Assembly (NCBI GenBank): GCA_031281685.1
Contig: JAITFA010000164.1
Span: 1-7,708, forward strand
DNA from: Treponema sp.
GTDB lineage: Bacteria; Spirochaetota; Spirochaetia; Treponematales; Breznakiellaceae
Length of the DNA: 7,708 nucleotides
Direction: 5' to 3'
Within the stretch, counting starts at the first letter, position 1. Each line of letters begins with the position of its first letter. The notes beneath the pieces were generated by a model. It searched no databases, was not told where the DNA came from, and saw nothing but the letters and a program-made list of their open reading frames with translations. This document shows positions 1 through 5,797 of the stretch, piece after piece. Position numbers and translations under genes: made by a program.

Positions 1-96
1 ATGCAGGAAATGCGGCGAAAAGAGCAGACGGCGATAGCGAATTTACGTGCGCTTGGCCTGAGCGATGAGCAGATCACGCAGGCAATGGGACTATAG
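1..96 (+). CDS. C-terminal tail of a probable Rpn-family PD-(D/E)XK nuclease/transposase (partial)
   Basis: An open frame runs from the first base to a TAG at 94-96 and encodes 31 residues, with 'NLRALGLSDEQITQAMGL' at the end. This resembles the usual tail of Rpn/TIGR01784-type proteins (recombination-promoting nuclease or 'putative transposase', PDDEXK_2). In those, a charged stretch is followed by a short helix-turn-helix-like 'lk.lG.s.eqIa.aTGLs' segment. An ATG happens to be the first codon, but the true start is almost certainly outside the window. The nuclease core is not visible, so the family call rests only on this tail. The gene is convergent with the GH105 gene, and 105 bp separate the two stop codons. 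It could instead be the end of any protein with a similar C-terminal helix pair. Confidence 0.55.
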   Translation: MQEMRRKEQTAIANLRALGLSDEQITQAMGL

Positions 97-127
97 CCGA
101 TGCGTTTCTGCCTTGTGGCGGCAGGCA

Positions 128-141
128 AGCCCTGCAGGGCT
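128..141. repeat. 14-bp perfect palindrome in the convergent intergenic gap
   Basis: AGCCCTGCAGGGCT reads identically on both strands and lies in the 105-bp gap (97-201) between the two converging genes. As RNA it could fold as a 5-bp stem with a TGCA loop. No T-run follows on either strand, so it is not a standard intrinsic terminator. GCAGG/CCTGC words recur around it (121-150). I see nothing else in this gap. Confidence 0.4.
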
Positions 142-201
142 ATTACCTGCTGTTACCGTCCGTGCCAGCATTGCATTGTTCCTTCACCCGACGGCGTTTC
201 C

Positions 202-1302
202 CTACGCGGCGCACTCTTGTTCAAGCGCCGCGAAAATCAACGCGCCAACGCCCTTGAAGTCATCGACGCGCTCAGGCTCGCCAATGTAGTACGCAAAGGA
301 GCCGTCACGGTAGGGCCGACCGCCAAGTCCGGCAACAGAACAGACGCCGTGAAGGTGTGGCTCGCCATCAGCATCGTCCTTCACAGCAGTCGTTAGCAGT
401 CCCTGATACGCCGCACATGCCGCTGAACGCGCTGCTTCACGGGCGCCAACGGCAAGATAGCCCTTACGGAGCATCTTAAACAGAAAGTAGGTAAACATCG
501 CCGTACCTGAGCTTTCCAGATAGTTACCGATACGAGCGCCCTGATCCAGCACTTGATACCAGAGTCCGCTGGGGTCTTGGCAGGCGAGTAGCGGCGGTAC
601 GAGGCGCTCAGCTATGGCAATGAGAGCGTCGCGCTCCTCCGCCCGCATGTGCGGCGCAAAATCAAGCGTGTCAACAATAGCCATGCAGTACCAGCCCATC
701 GCCCGTCCCCAGAAGTGCGGGGAACAGCCCGTGGCAGGATTCGCCCAAGTCTGTTTACCGTCTTCGCTCCATGCGTGATAGAGCAAGCCGGTAGCGGGAT
801 CACGCGCCTTCTCCACCATCAGCGTAAACTGGTGGGTGATGTCAGCGAAATCATCGGCAGTGCCATACATGGCGGCATACTGCGCGTAGAACGGCGCCGC
901 CATATAAAGTCCGTCCAGCCACATCTGGTACGGGTATATCTTTTTGTGCCAGAAGCCGCCGCTCTTGGTACGCGGCTGGGCGCGAAGCTGTTGTCCCAAG
1001 GTCTCGATAGCAATGCGGTACTTCTGCTCGCCACTGGTTTTGTAAAGCGTAAACAGCATTTTACCCGCGTTGATCTGGTCGAGGTTGTACTCGTCGTTTT
1101 GATAAGTAGCGATACTGCCGTCATCCCCAATCATGGTGTCATACATCGACTTTACCCATGAACAGTACTCGGCGTTACCTGTCCGCTCTCCAACGGCGTA
1201 GATGCTTTGCAGAACAAGCCCGTGTTCATAGTGCCACCGAACCTGTTCCGGCGTGTAACGGCGCATAACCATCCGCGCCATGCGTTCTGACAACAGCTTC
1301 AC
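202..1302 (-). CDS. yteR: GH105 unsaturated rhamnogalacturonyl hydrolase (YteR-like)
   Basis: This is a cytoplasmic glycoside hydrolase of 366 residues, close to the ~373 of Bacillus subtilis YteR, with no signal peptide. Family members hydrate the double bond of the 4,5-unsaturated galacturonyl residue that lyases leave on rhamnogalacturonan-I oligosaccharides, which releases the unsaturated sugar (EC 3.2.1.172). Diagnostic motifs follow one another along the chain: 'WHYEHGLVL' (23-31), 'EYNLDQINAG' (71-80), 'GGFWHKKIYPYQMWLDGLYM' (115-134) with the expected catalytic Asp at 130 (Asp143 in YteR), 'YHAW' (175-178), 'WGRAMGW' (198-204) and 'AGLGGRPYRDGS' near the end. The start is GTG at 1302. 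An in-frame TAG 15 bases upstream, the stop of the binding-protein gene, prevents any longer start, and the next ATG (residue 8) has no ribosome site. Only 12 bp separate the two genes, so they are surely co-transcribed. It is the last gene of the cassette. Confidence 0.95.
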   Translation of the reverse strand: MKLLSERMARMVMRRYTPEQVRWHYEHGLVLQSIYAVGERTGNAEYCSWVKSMYDTMIGDDGSIATYQNDEYNLDQINAGKMLFTLYKTSGEQKYRIAIETLGQQLRAQPRTKSGGFWHKKIYPYQMWLDGLYMAAPFYAQYAAMYGTADDFADITHQFTLMVEKARDPATGLLYHAWSEDGKQTWANPATGCSPHFWGRAMGWYCMAIVDTLDFAPHMRAEERDALIAIAERLVPPLLACQDPSGLWYQVLDQGARIGNYLESSGTAMFTYFLFKMLRKGYLAVGAREAARSAACAAYQGLLTTAVKDDADGEPHLHGVCSVAGLGGRPYRDGSFAYYIGEPERVDDFKGVGALIFAALEQECAA

Positions 1303-1314
1303 TTTAACACCCGC

Positions 1315-2898
1315 CTACTGGATATAGCCTGCGGCTTTAGCCGCCTCTATGCCGGATTTTTCCCAGTTAAGACCACCCATGCTGTCAAAGTTACTGACCC
1401 AAGTTCTCCATGTGTCCCGCGTTAGGGGGCGCTGGCCCAAAACAAACTCAACAACGCCCTGCTGAAGGAAACGCTGTAAGTCATTGCCCGCTGGCGGCAG
1501 GGTATCGCCGCCAATGTTTGGGGTCCAAGGACGGCTCTGCATATCCTGCAATACGGTCAGCGCACTCATGGTCTTGCCTGATGTTGGCGCCTTGTAAGTT
1601 GGGTAACGGGACAGCAGCTCGATCTCGCCATTGTAGTAGACGATGTTGCGAAGCTGGGTCAGCGGCTGCATTTCAGGGCGTGTATAGCCTTTGCTGGGGT
1701 CGGGAAGCCCCTCAACAGTGGGAGAACCATCAGGACCCAAGTTATAGTTAACGCCCTTCTCTCCCCAGCCGAGGAGGTAGTAGCCCTCGTCAGACGACAT
1801 CCATTCGAGCAATTTGGCAATAGCCGGACCCTTTCCTGCCTGCATCGCCTTTGTCGATACGCTATAAATACGGTAGGACTGCGTATACACGCCCACGGAT
1901 TGCTTACCAGCGGGACCTTTCGGCGGGTCAATGACCAGCCATTGACCGTTGGGGAAGTTCTTGTCAAACGGGGCGTAGTTCGATTCAGCGGCATAAGCGG
2001 CGTTCTGTTCGCGCATAACGCCGAAGCGTCCCTGTTTCCACGCAGCGCGGAAGTCGTCCTTGTTATAACTGATCCAGTTGGGGTCAATCACTTTCTCGTC
2101 AACCATGCGCTTCACATAGGCAAGCGCGTCATAATACTCCGGCTTATGGATGTTGAGACCCGCGCCTTCTTTAGTGAGGTCCCAAGTACCAGCGACACCA
2201 AAAGCGCCGAATAGCGGGTCAAAGCGGCGGCCAAGCCCATCCTCAAAGCTACTGGCGGTGAGTTCAAGGAACGCGCCAAAGCCATAGGTGTCAGCGCGGC
2301 CATTACCGTCCGGGTCTTTTTCAGTGAACGCCTTCATCACCGTGAAAAGCTCCTCAGTGGTAACCGGCACTGACAAGCCGAGCTTGTCGAGCCAGTCCTT
2401 GCGGATAAGCAGCCCCTCGTTCTTGATGATAGCGCCCGGGGACGGGAACCCGTAGGCTTTGCCGTTGAACGTAACGTAGTTTTTGGCATCGGCATCGTAC
2501 ATGATGCTGGTACGATGCGGCATTTGGGGGAATAGATCATCAACCGGCGCGACAATGCCAATACGCACGAGGTTGCGTAATACATCGCGGCTCACCTGAA
2601 ACAGGTCTGGCAACGAGTTACCAGCAGCCGCAGCGTTAATCTTAACGTCCTGATCCCCAGGACCGGAAGGCAGGGCGCTGATCTTGAGATCAATGTTCAG
2701 GCGGTCCTTGATGAGCTGGAGAACCTTCCAGTCTACTGGCGGCGGACCCGCTTCAGTAACAGACGCGCCGTACCACAACTCAATCGTAACCGGAGCGTTT
2801 GCCGCGTTTTGCGCAGCGCCGCTGGGCTGACTACCGCCGCTTGCAAAACCAAACGCCGCGATACCAGCGAGTAAACAACACACAAATGCTTTCTTCAT
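1315..2898 (-). CDS. ABC transporter extracellular solute-binding protein for (rhamnogalacturonan) oligosaccharides
   Basis: This is a secreted sugar-binding protein of 527 residues, in the size range of LplA/YtcQ-type family 1 binding proteins. The N-terminus 'MKKAFVCCLLAGIAAFGFAS' is a signal peptide with likely cleavage after Ala19 (G-F-A). There is no lipobox: the two Cys at 7-8 lie inside the hydrophobic core, so it is probably periplasmic and not lipid-anchored. After the signal comes a low-complexity Ala/Gln/Ser linker, then a typical lobe with 'NSLPDLFQVSRD' (94-105) and 'NGKAYGFPSPGA' (145-156). The 'DPDGNGRAD' loop (195-203) resembles the calcium-binding loop of some oligo-uronide binding proteins. 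ATG 2898 is chosen over an upstream in-frame TTG (2937) because AAGGAG lies 7 nt before it and the signal peptide starts there. It sits 58 bp after the second permease and 12 bp before GH105. The substrate is inferred from the GH105 neighbour. Confidence 0.93.
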   Translation of the reverse strand: MKKAFVCCLLAGIAAFGFASGGSQPSGAAQNAANAPVTIELWYGASVTEAGPPPVDWKVLQLIKDRLNIDLKISALPSGPGDQDVKINAAAAGNSLPDLFQVSRDVLRNLVRIGIVAPVDDLFPQMPHRTSIMYDADAKNYVTFNGKAYGFPSPGAIIKNEGLLIRKDWLDKLGLSVPVTTEELFTVMKAFTEKDPDGNGRADTYGFGAFLELTASSFEDGLGRRFDPLFGAFGVAGTWDLTKEGAGLNIHKPEYYDALAYVKRMVDEKVIDPNWISYNKDDFRAAWKQGRFGVMREQNAAYAAESNYAPFDKNFPNGQWLVIDPPKGPAGKQSVGVYTQSYRIYSVSTKAMQAGKGPAIAKLLEWMSSDEGYYLLGWGEKGVNYNLGPDGSPTVEGLPDPSKGYTRPEMQPLTQLRNIVYYNGEIELLSRYPTYKAPTSGKTMSALTVLQDMQSRPWTPNIGGDTLPPAGNDLQRFLQQGVVEFVLGQRPLTRDTWRTWVSNFDSMGGLNWEKSGIEAAKAAGYIQ

Positions 2899-2905
2899 TT
2901 CCTTT

Positions 2906-2911
2906 CTCCTT
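2906..2911 (-). promoter_or_regulatory. Ribosome binding site of the solute-binding protein gene
   Basis: AAGGAG on the minus strand lies 7 nt before ATG 2898. It is the strongest Shine-Dalgarno site in the window and fixes the start of the binding-protein gene. Strong translation would fit the excess of binding protein over permease that is common in such transporters. Confidence 0.85.
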
Positions 2912-2956
2912 AAAAATATTGCGAAGGTTTCTGTCAATCAGCACACTGACTGACGT

Positions 2957-3877
2957 TTAACCCTTAACGCCCCCTAAAAGCGTGCCTTTGGTAAAGTATT
3001 TCTGGATAAAGGGGTAAGCGATTATCATGGGTATGGCCGCCATGAATACGCTTGCCGCCTTAATCGCCTGTATCGGCGCTTCACCAAAGGCGCTAACCTC
3101 CACAAACTCGTTCATACCGCTGGCCATCAGGATATTCCGTAGCAGTATGGGCAATGGTTGCAGATTATTATTGTTGATGTAGAGCATGGCGTTAAAGAAG
3201 TCGTTCCAGAACGACACGCCATAGTACAACCCAATGGTCATGATTATGGGCTTTGACAGCGGCAGTATGATGCATACGAGTACATACCATTCAGGCGCGC
3301 CGTCAATACGGGCAGATTCCTTGAGTTCATCGGGAATGCCCTCAAAGAAACCTCGCATGATGAGGCAGTTGTAGGTACTGATTGCCCCGGGCAGGAATAT
3401 CGCGGCAAGGTGATTCGTCAGTCCCAGCTTCTGCACCACGAGGTATGTGGGAATCAGACCAACGTGGAAAAGGTACGGGAGTAAGATGAGAATGTTGAGG
3501 AAACGGCGTCCGGGCAATGTTTTCACGGACAGCACATAGGCCAGCGGTATCGTGAGGAAGAGCGCCGTTGCCACACCCATCGTGAATATCTTCATGCTGT
3601 TGATAAAGGCGTTGACAAAGCCGTTGTTTCCGAGCAATGACCGATACGCCGCTGTTGACCAATTCCAGACCGGCAGAAACATGCCCTCAAGGTTTGACCC
3701 GATAAAGGTGTTTGACCTGAACGAGAGGGTGATAGTACTCCACAGAGGAATCGCCACGACAAACAGTATGATCACGAGGAAGATGTCTATGACGGCGTAG
3801 AATACGCGGTCTGTGGTGGTGAGTCGAATACTTGTTCCCTTAATTCGCTTAATTCGCTTAATTCGCTTTTGCTTCAT
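2957..3877 (-). CDS. ytcP: Carbohydrate ABC transporter permease, YtcP/LplC type
   Basis: This inner-membrane permease has 306 residues and about six hydrophobic segments (roughly 28-45, 97-118, 126-147, 158-176, 198-220, 275-293). The ATPase-contact EAA loop is clear at about 184-208: 'ELKESARIDGAPEWYVLVCI'. The C-terminus 'YFTKGTLLGGVKG' is typical of the LplC/YtcP branch of CUT1 sugar transporters. ATG 3877 is preferred to an in-frame GTG at 3883, because AGAGG (3885-3889) lies 7 nt before the ATG but only 1 nt from the GTG. The gene begins 12 bp after the first permease ends. The cytoplasmic N-terminus is unusual: 'KRIKRIKRIK' is encoded by an exact 9-bp tandem repeat. With its partner permease it forms the channel for the oligosaccharide. 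The paralogue name is assigned by family and by the GH105 context, and LplC is equally possible. Confidence 0.93.
   Translation of the reverse strand: MKQKRIKRIKRIKGTSIRLTTTDRVFYAVIDIFLVIILFVVAIPLWSTITLSFRSNTFIGSNLEGMFLPVWNWSTAAYRSLLGNNGFVNAFINSMKIFTMGVATALFLTIPLAYVLSVKTLPGRRFLNILILLPYLFHVGLIPTYLVVQKLGLTNHLAAIFLPGAISTYNCLIMRGFFEGIPDELKESARIDGAPEWYVLVCIILPLSKPIIMTIGLYYGVSFWNDFFNAMLYINNNNLQPLPILLRNILMASGMNEFVEVSAFGEAPIQAIKAASVFMAAIPMIIAYPFIQKYFTKGTLLGGVKG
3839..3868. repeat. Exact 9-bp tandem repeat inside the permease N-terminus
   Basis: The + strand unit CTTAATTCG is repeated three times without change and is followed by a partial fourth copy (CTT). It encodes the Lys-Arg-Ile repeats at the start of the YtcP-type permease. 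Since 9 is a multiple of 3, slippage would add or remove KRI units without breaking the frame. Confidence 0.9.
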
Positions 3878-3884
3878 ATACACA

Positions 3885-3889
3885 CCTCT
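3885..3889 (-). promoter_or_regulatory. Ribosome binding site of the second permease gene
   Basis: AGAGG on the minus strand follows directly on the TAA stop (3892-3890) of the upstream permease and lies 7 nt before ATG 3877. It decides the ATG over the GTG two codons earlier and implies tight translational linkage of the two permeases. Confidence 0.7.
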
Positions 3890-4807
3890 TTAGAACAGCG
3901 CCGAATCGCTGACGCGCCGCACGAGCCAGTTTGAAACACCGATGAGAATAAGCCCGATGATGCCTTTGAAGATACCAACCGCTGTTGCCAGCCCAAACTG
4001 GAACTCCAGCAAGCCTTGGCGGTAGACCCACGTGTCAATGATGTCGGCCACGCTGTACACCGGCACTGAGTACAGCATGAACATTTGGTTAAAGCCAGCG
4101 TCAAGAATAGTTCCTAGGCGCAAAAGCACCACCATAACAATGACCGGCTGTATCGACGGCAGGGTGATGTACCAGATGCGCTGCGGCACACTAACGCCTT
4201 CGACCATGGCTGCTTCAAAGAGCGAGGGGTCTATGCCAATAAGCGCGGCAATAAAGATGATGGCGCTCCAGCCCATCTCTTTCCAAGCATCCGACAGAAT
4301 GACTATGGTGGGGAAGATTTTGGTGTCAGTCATAAACGCGGTTGCTTGACCACCAAATATTTTGATAACGTCGTTTACAATACCGTCCCCGGGCGCAAGC
4401 AGTACCAGCAGGATGCCGTAAACAATAACCCACGACAAAAAGTGCGGCAGGTACGCGAGGGTTTGCACTACCCGCGCCAAACGCGGGTGGGCGCTTTCGT
4501 AAATCGTTACCGCCAGCAGTATTGCCAGAGGCACGCTTACAAGCAACTTGCCAAAGCTGTAGAAAAGCGTGTTACGCAACAGTTCCCCGAAGTAGAAGGA
4601 CTTGAAGAACGACATGAAATTCTCGAAACCAATCCATCGGCTTCCCAACACGCCGTCAAGAGGCATAAAGTCTTTGAAAGCAATTTGCCCGTTCCAGATA
4701 GGTATGTACTTAAAGATGATATAATAAACGAGCGGAATAACGAGGAGCGCGTACACCGAAAGGTGGCGTCGAATCTCCTTAGTTAAGGTATATGGTCGCT
4801 GTTTCAT
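3890..4807 (-). CDS. yteP: Carbohydrate ABC transporter permease, YteP/LplB type
   Basis: This is an integral membrane permease of 305 residues and the partner of the YtcP-type permease. The first membrane segment ends in the family hallmark 'YYIIFKYIPIWNGQIAFKDF' (28-47). Further hydrophobic segments lie near 78-102, 115-137, 166-190, 218-235 and 275-293. The EAA loop is at about 198-218 ('EAAMVEGVSVPQRIWYITLP'). The reading frame opens at a TTG (4843), but ATG 4807 gives the normal family N-terminus of a short basic tail before the first helix. No good Shine-Dalgarno site precedes either start. The ATG is also favoured because the proposed promoter would put the transcript start near 4844. 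It is the first gene of the transport cassette, 87 bp downstream of the AraC gene. No ATPase follows the permeases; CUT1 systems of this type often share one encoded elsewhere, such as MsmX. Confidence 0.92.
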   Translation of the reverse strand: MKQRPYTLTKEIRRHLSVYALLVIPLVYYIIFKYIPIWNGQIAFKDFMPLDGVLGSRWIGFENFMSFFKSFYFGELLRNTLFYSFGKLLVSVPLAILLAVTIYESAHPRLARVVQTLAYLPHFLSWVIVYGILLVLLAPGDGIVNDVIKIFGGQATAFMTDTKIFPTIVILSDAWKEMGWSAIIFIAALIGIDPSLFEAAMVEGVSVPQRIWYITLPSIQPVIVMVVLLRLGTILDAGFNQMFMLYSVPVYSVADIIDTWVYRQGLLEFQFGLATAVGIFKGIIGLILIGVSNWLVRRVSDSALF

Positions 4808-4826
4808 AAAACTAATGATAAGGCTC

Positions 4827-4926
4827 GTATGCGTAAAACACAATCAAATTCTTATACAATTTAAACAAACAATACGCGGCATAGCGCGTAAACCTTACCC
4901 ACTGCCGGGCGTGGTTTTACGCATAC
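4827..4926. repeat. 13-bp perfect inverted repeat spanning the AraC-permease gap
   Basis: GTTTTACGCATAC on the + strand at 4914-4926, inside the last codons of the AraC gene, is matched exactly by its reverse complement at 4827-4839, just before the permease start. The arms are 74 bp apart and enclose the proposed promoter and its palindrome. The family of binding protein, if any, cannot be told from the sequence. Confidence 0.5.
4851..4890 (-). promoter_or_regulatory. Candidate activator-dependent promoter and operator of the transport cassette
   Basis: Reading the minus strand in the 87-bp gap between the AraC gene and the first permease, there is a perfect inverted repeat TACGCG-N6-CGCGTA (4890-4873). 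After 16 bp comes TATAAG (4856-4851), a five-of-six match to a -10 box. The palindrome therefore occupies the -35 position, and no consensus -35 hexamer is present, which is the usual arrangement for promoters that need an activator. The transcript would start near 4844. The alternative is that the 6-bp stem plus the following T-rich stretch (TTGTTTGTTT) is a weak terminator for the AraC gene. It could do both jobs. Confidence 0.4.
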
Positions 4927-5743
4927 ACCTTGGCGATATGCCGTAGAGCTTTCTGAAAACGCGGCAGAAATAGGCGTGGTCATGAAAACCAGCGCTGAAC
5001 GCCACTTCCCGTATGCTCAGGTCAGTATGCTGGAGCAGGTCTGCGGCAATGAAGCCGCGGTAACGTGAAAGGTAGTCCCAGGGCGAAATGCCCATTTCGC
5101 GGTGAAAGACCCGCGAAAGGTAGTCCTCGCTGACGTGAACCGCATCCGCCAGCTTCCAGCGGCTAACGGGACCGTGGGCGTTCTGGTTAAGGTAGAGTAT
5201 CGCCTTTTTAACAAAAGCGCCGGTATGCGGCGGCAGGATTTCAGCGCCGGAACGCAGCGCGAGAAAGCGGCTGACGAACTCCGGCGACGAGGCAACAGCG
5301 CTGTTACAGACAAGGAGGCGCGAATAGTGACAGAGTTCAAGGATCGCTGCCGGCGTTTTGATATGGTCCTCGATCAGTACGACTGGCGCCGTAAGCGCGC
5401 ACGGATGACCGCGAATCTCCGCGACGGCGGCAGCGTCAAGCCCGCGTATCACAATGAGCGAAGGCGTGGTTTCGGCAATAGTTTTGGTGAAACCCTCCAT
5501 TGCGGCGATGCGGATTGCCTCGCCGCCATTGGCAAGGGCTGACCACGCGACCGTATCATCGCCAATGAACAGAAGCGGCGCAGGGGACGAATCAGCGCGG
5601 CGCGAGGGGCAGAACACCCGCTCCCGTGAGGCAACTATTTGCTTGAGCTGCTCAAGGGCAAGGCTTGCGCCGGGATCGAGCGCGGGCAGCGCGCTCTCCA
5701 GCGCCTCGATCTTCTCCATGATGCCACACAGCGGCTGATTCAT
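4895..5743 (-). CDS. AraC-family transcriptional regulator with a receiver-like N-terminal domain
   Basis: This is a DNA-binding regulator of 282 residues. The C-terminal third is a complete AraC domain with two helix-turn-helix units, at about 196-217 ('WKLADAVHVSEDYLSRVFHR') and 245-267 ('REVAFSAGFHDHAYFCRVFR'), closing with 'YGISPRCMRK'. Residues 55-165 alternate hydrophobic strands and helices ('PLLFIGDD', 'PSLIVIRGLD', 'APVVLIEDHI', 'SRLLVCNSAV') like a response-regulator receiver. However, the place where the phospho-acceptor Asp should stand, at the end of 'LIVIR', is Arg, so phosphorylation is unlikely. 'ILPPHTGAFVKKAILYLN' (169-186) links the two parts. Relatives can carry an additional sugar-binding domain at the N-terminus, and none is present here. 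ATG 5743 is the only standard start before an in-frame stop, and it lacks a Shine-Dalgarno site. It lies 54 bp after the M15 gene and just upstream of the transport cassette, which it probably activates in response to pectin fragments. Confidence 0.88.
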   Translation of the reverse strand: MNQPLCGIMEKIEALESALPALDPGASLALEQLKQIVASRERVFCPSRRADSSPAPLLFIGDDTVAWSALANGGEAIRIAAMEGFTKTIAETTPSLIVIRGLDAAAVAEIRGHPCALTAPVVLIEDHIKTPAAILELCHYSRLLVCNSAVASSPEFVSRFLALRSGAEILPPHTGAFVKKAILYLNQNAHGPVSRWKLADAVHVSEDYLSRVFHREMGISPWDYLSRYRGFIAADLLQHTDLSIREVAFSAGFHDHAYFCRVFRKLYGISPRCMRKTTPGSG

Positions 5744-5777
5744 AAGGATAGGATAACGCGCCCACCCGCGAATGTCG

Positions 5778-5786
5778 ATACGCGGC
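5778..5786. promoter_or_regulatory. Possible regulator half-site upstream of the AraC gene
   Basis: The 9-mer ATACGCGGC lies 35 bp upstream of the AraC start codon. The identical word, in the same orientation, occurs at 4872-4880 as one arm of the palindrome before the permease genes. In both places it is soon followed by CAT. This would fit autoregulation by the AraC protein, but a 9-bp match in a GC-rich region can arise by chance. Confidence 0.25.
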
Positions 5787-5797
5787 GCATGTTGGTA

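Noticed and set aside
2909..2937. A perfect -35 hexamer TTGACA (minus strand, 2937-2932) upstream of the binding-protein gene, suggesting an internal promoter
   Set aside because: The only -10-like words at suitable spacing (TTTAAG or TTTTTA) are poor and overlap the Shine-Dalgarno site, so a transcript from there would lack the ribosome site.
2899..2937. TTG 2937 as the start of the binding-protein gene, adding 13 residues
   Set aside because: AAGGAG lies 7 nt before ATG 2898, and the longer start would put charged residues in front of a normal signal peptide.
4346..4786. Plus-strand open frame of 146 codons opposite the first permease, and similar ones at 649-1161 and 5102-5542
   Set aside because: They lie antisense to strongly supported conserved genes, and their products resemble no family I recognise.
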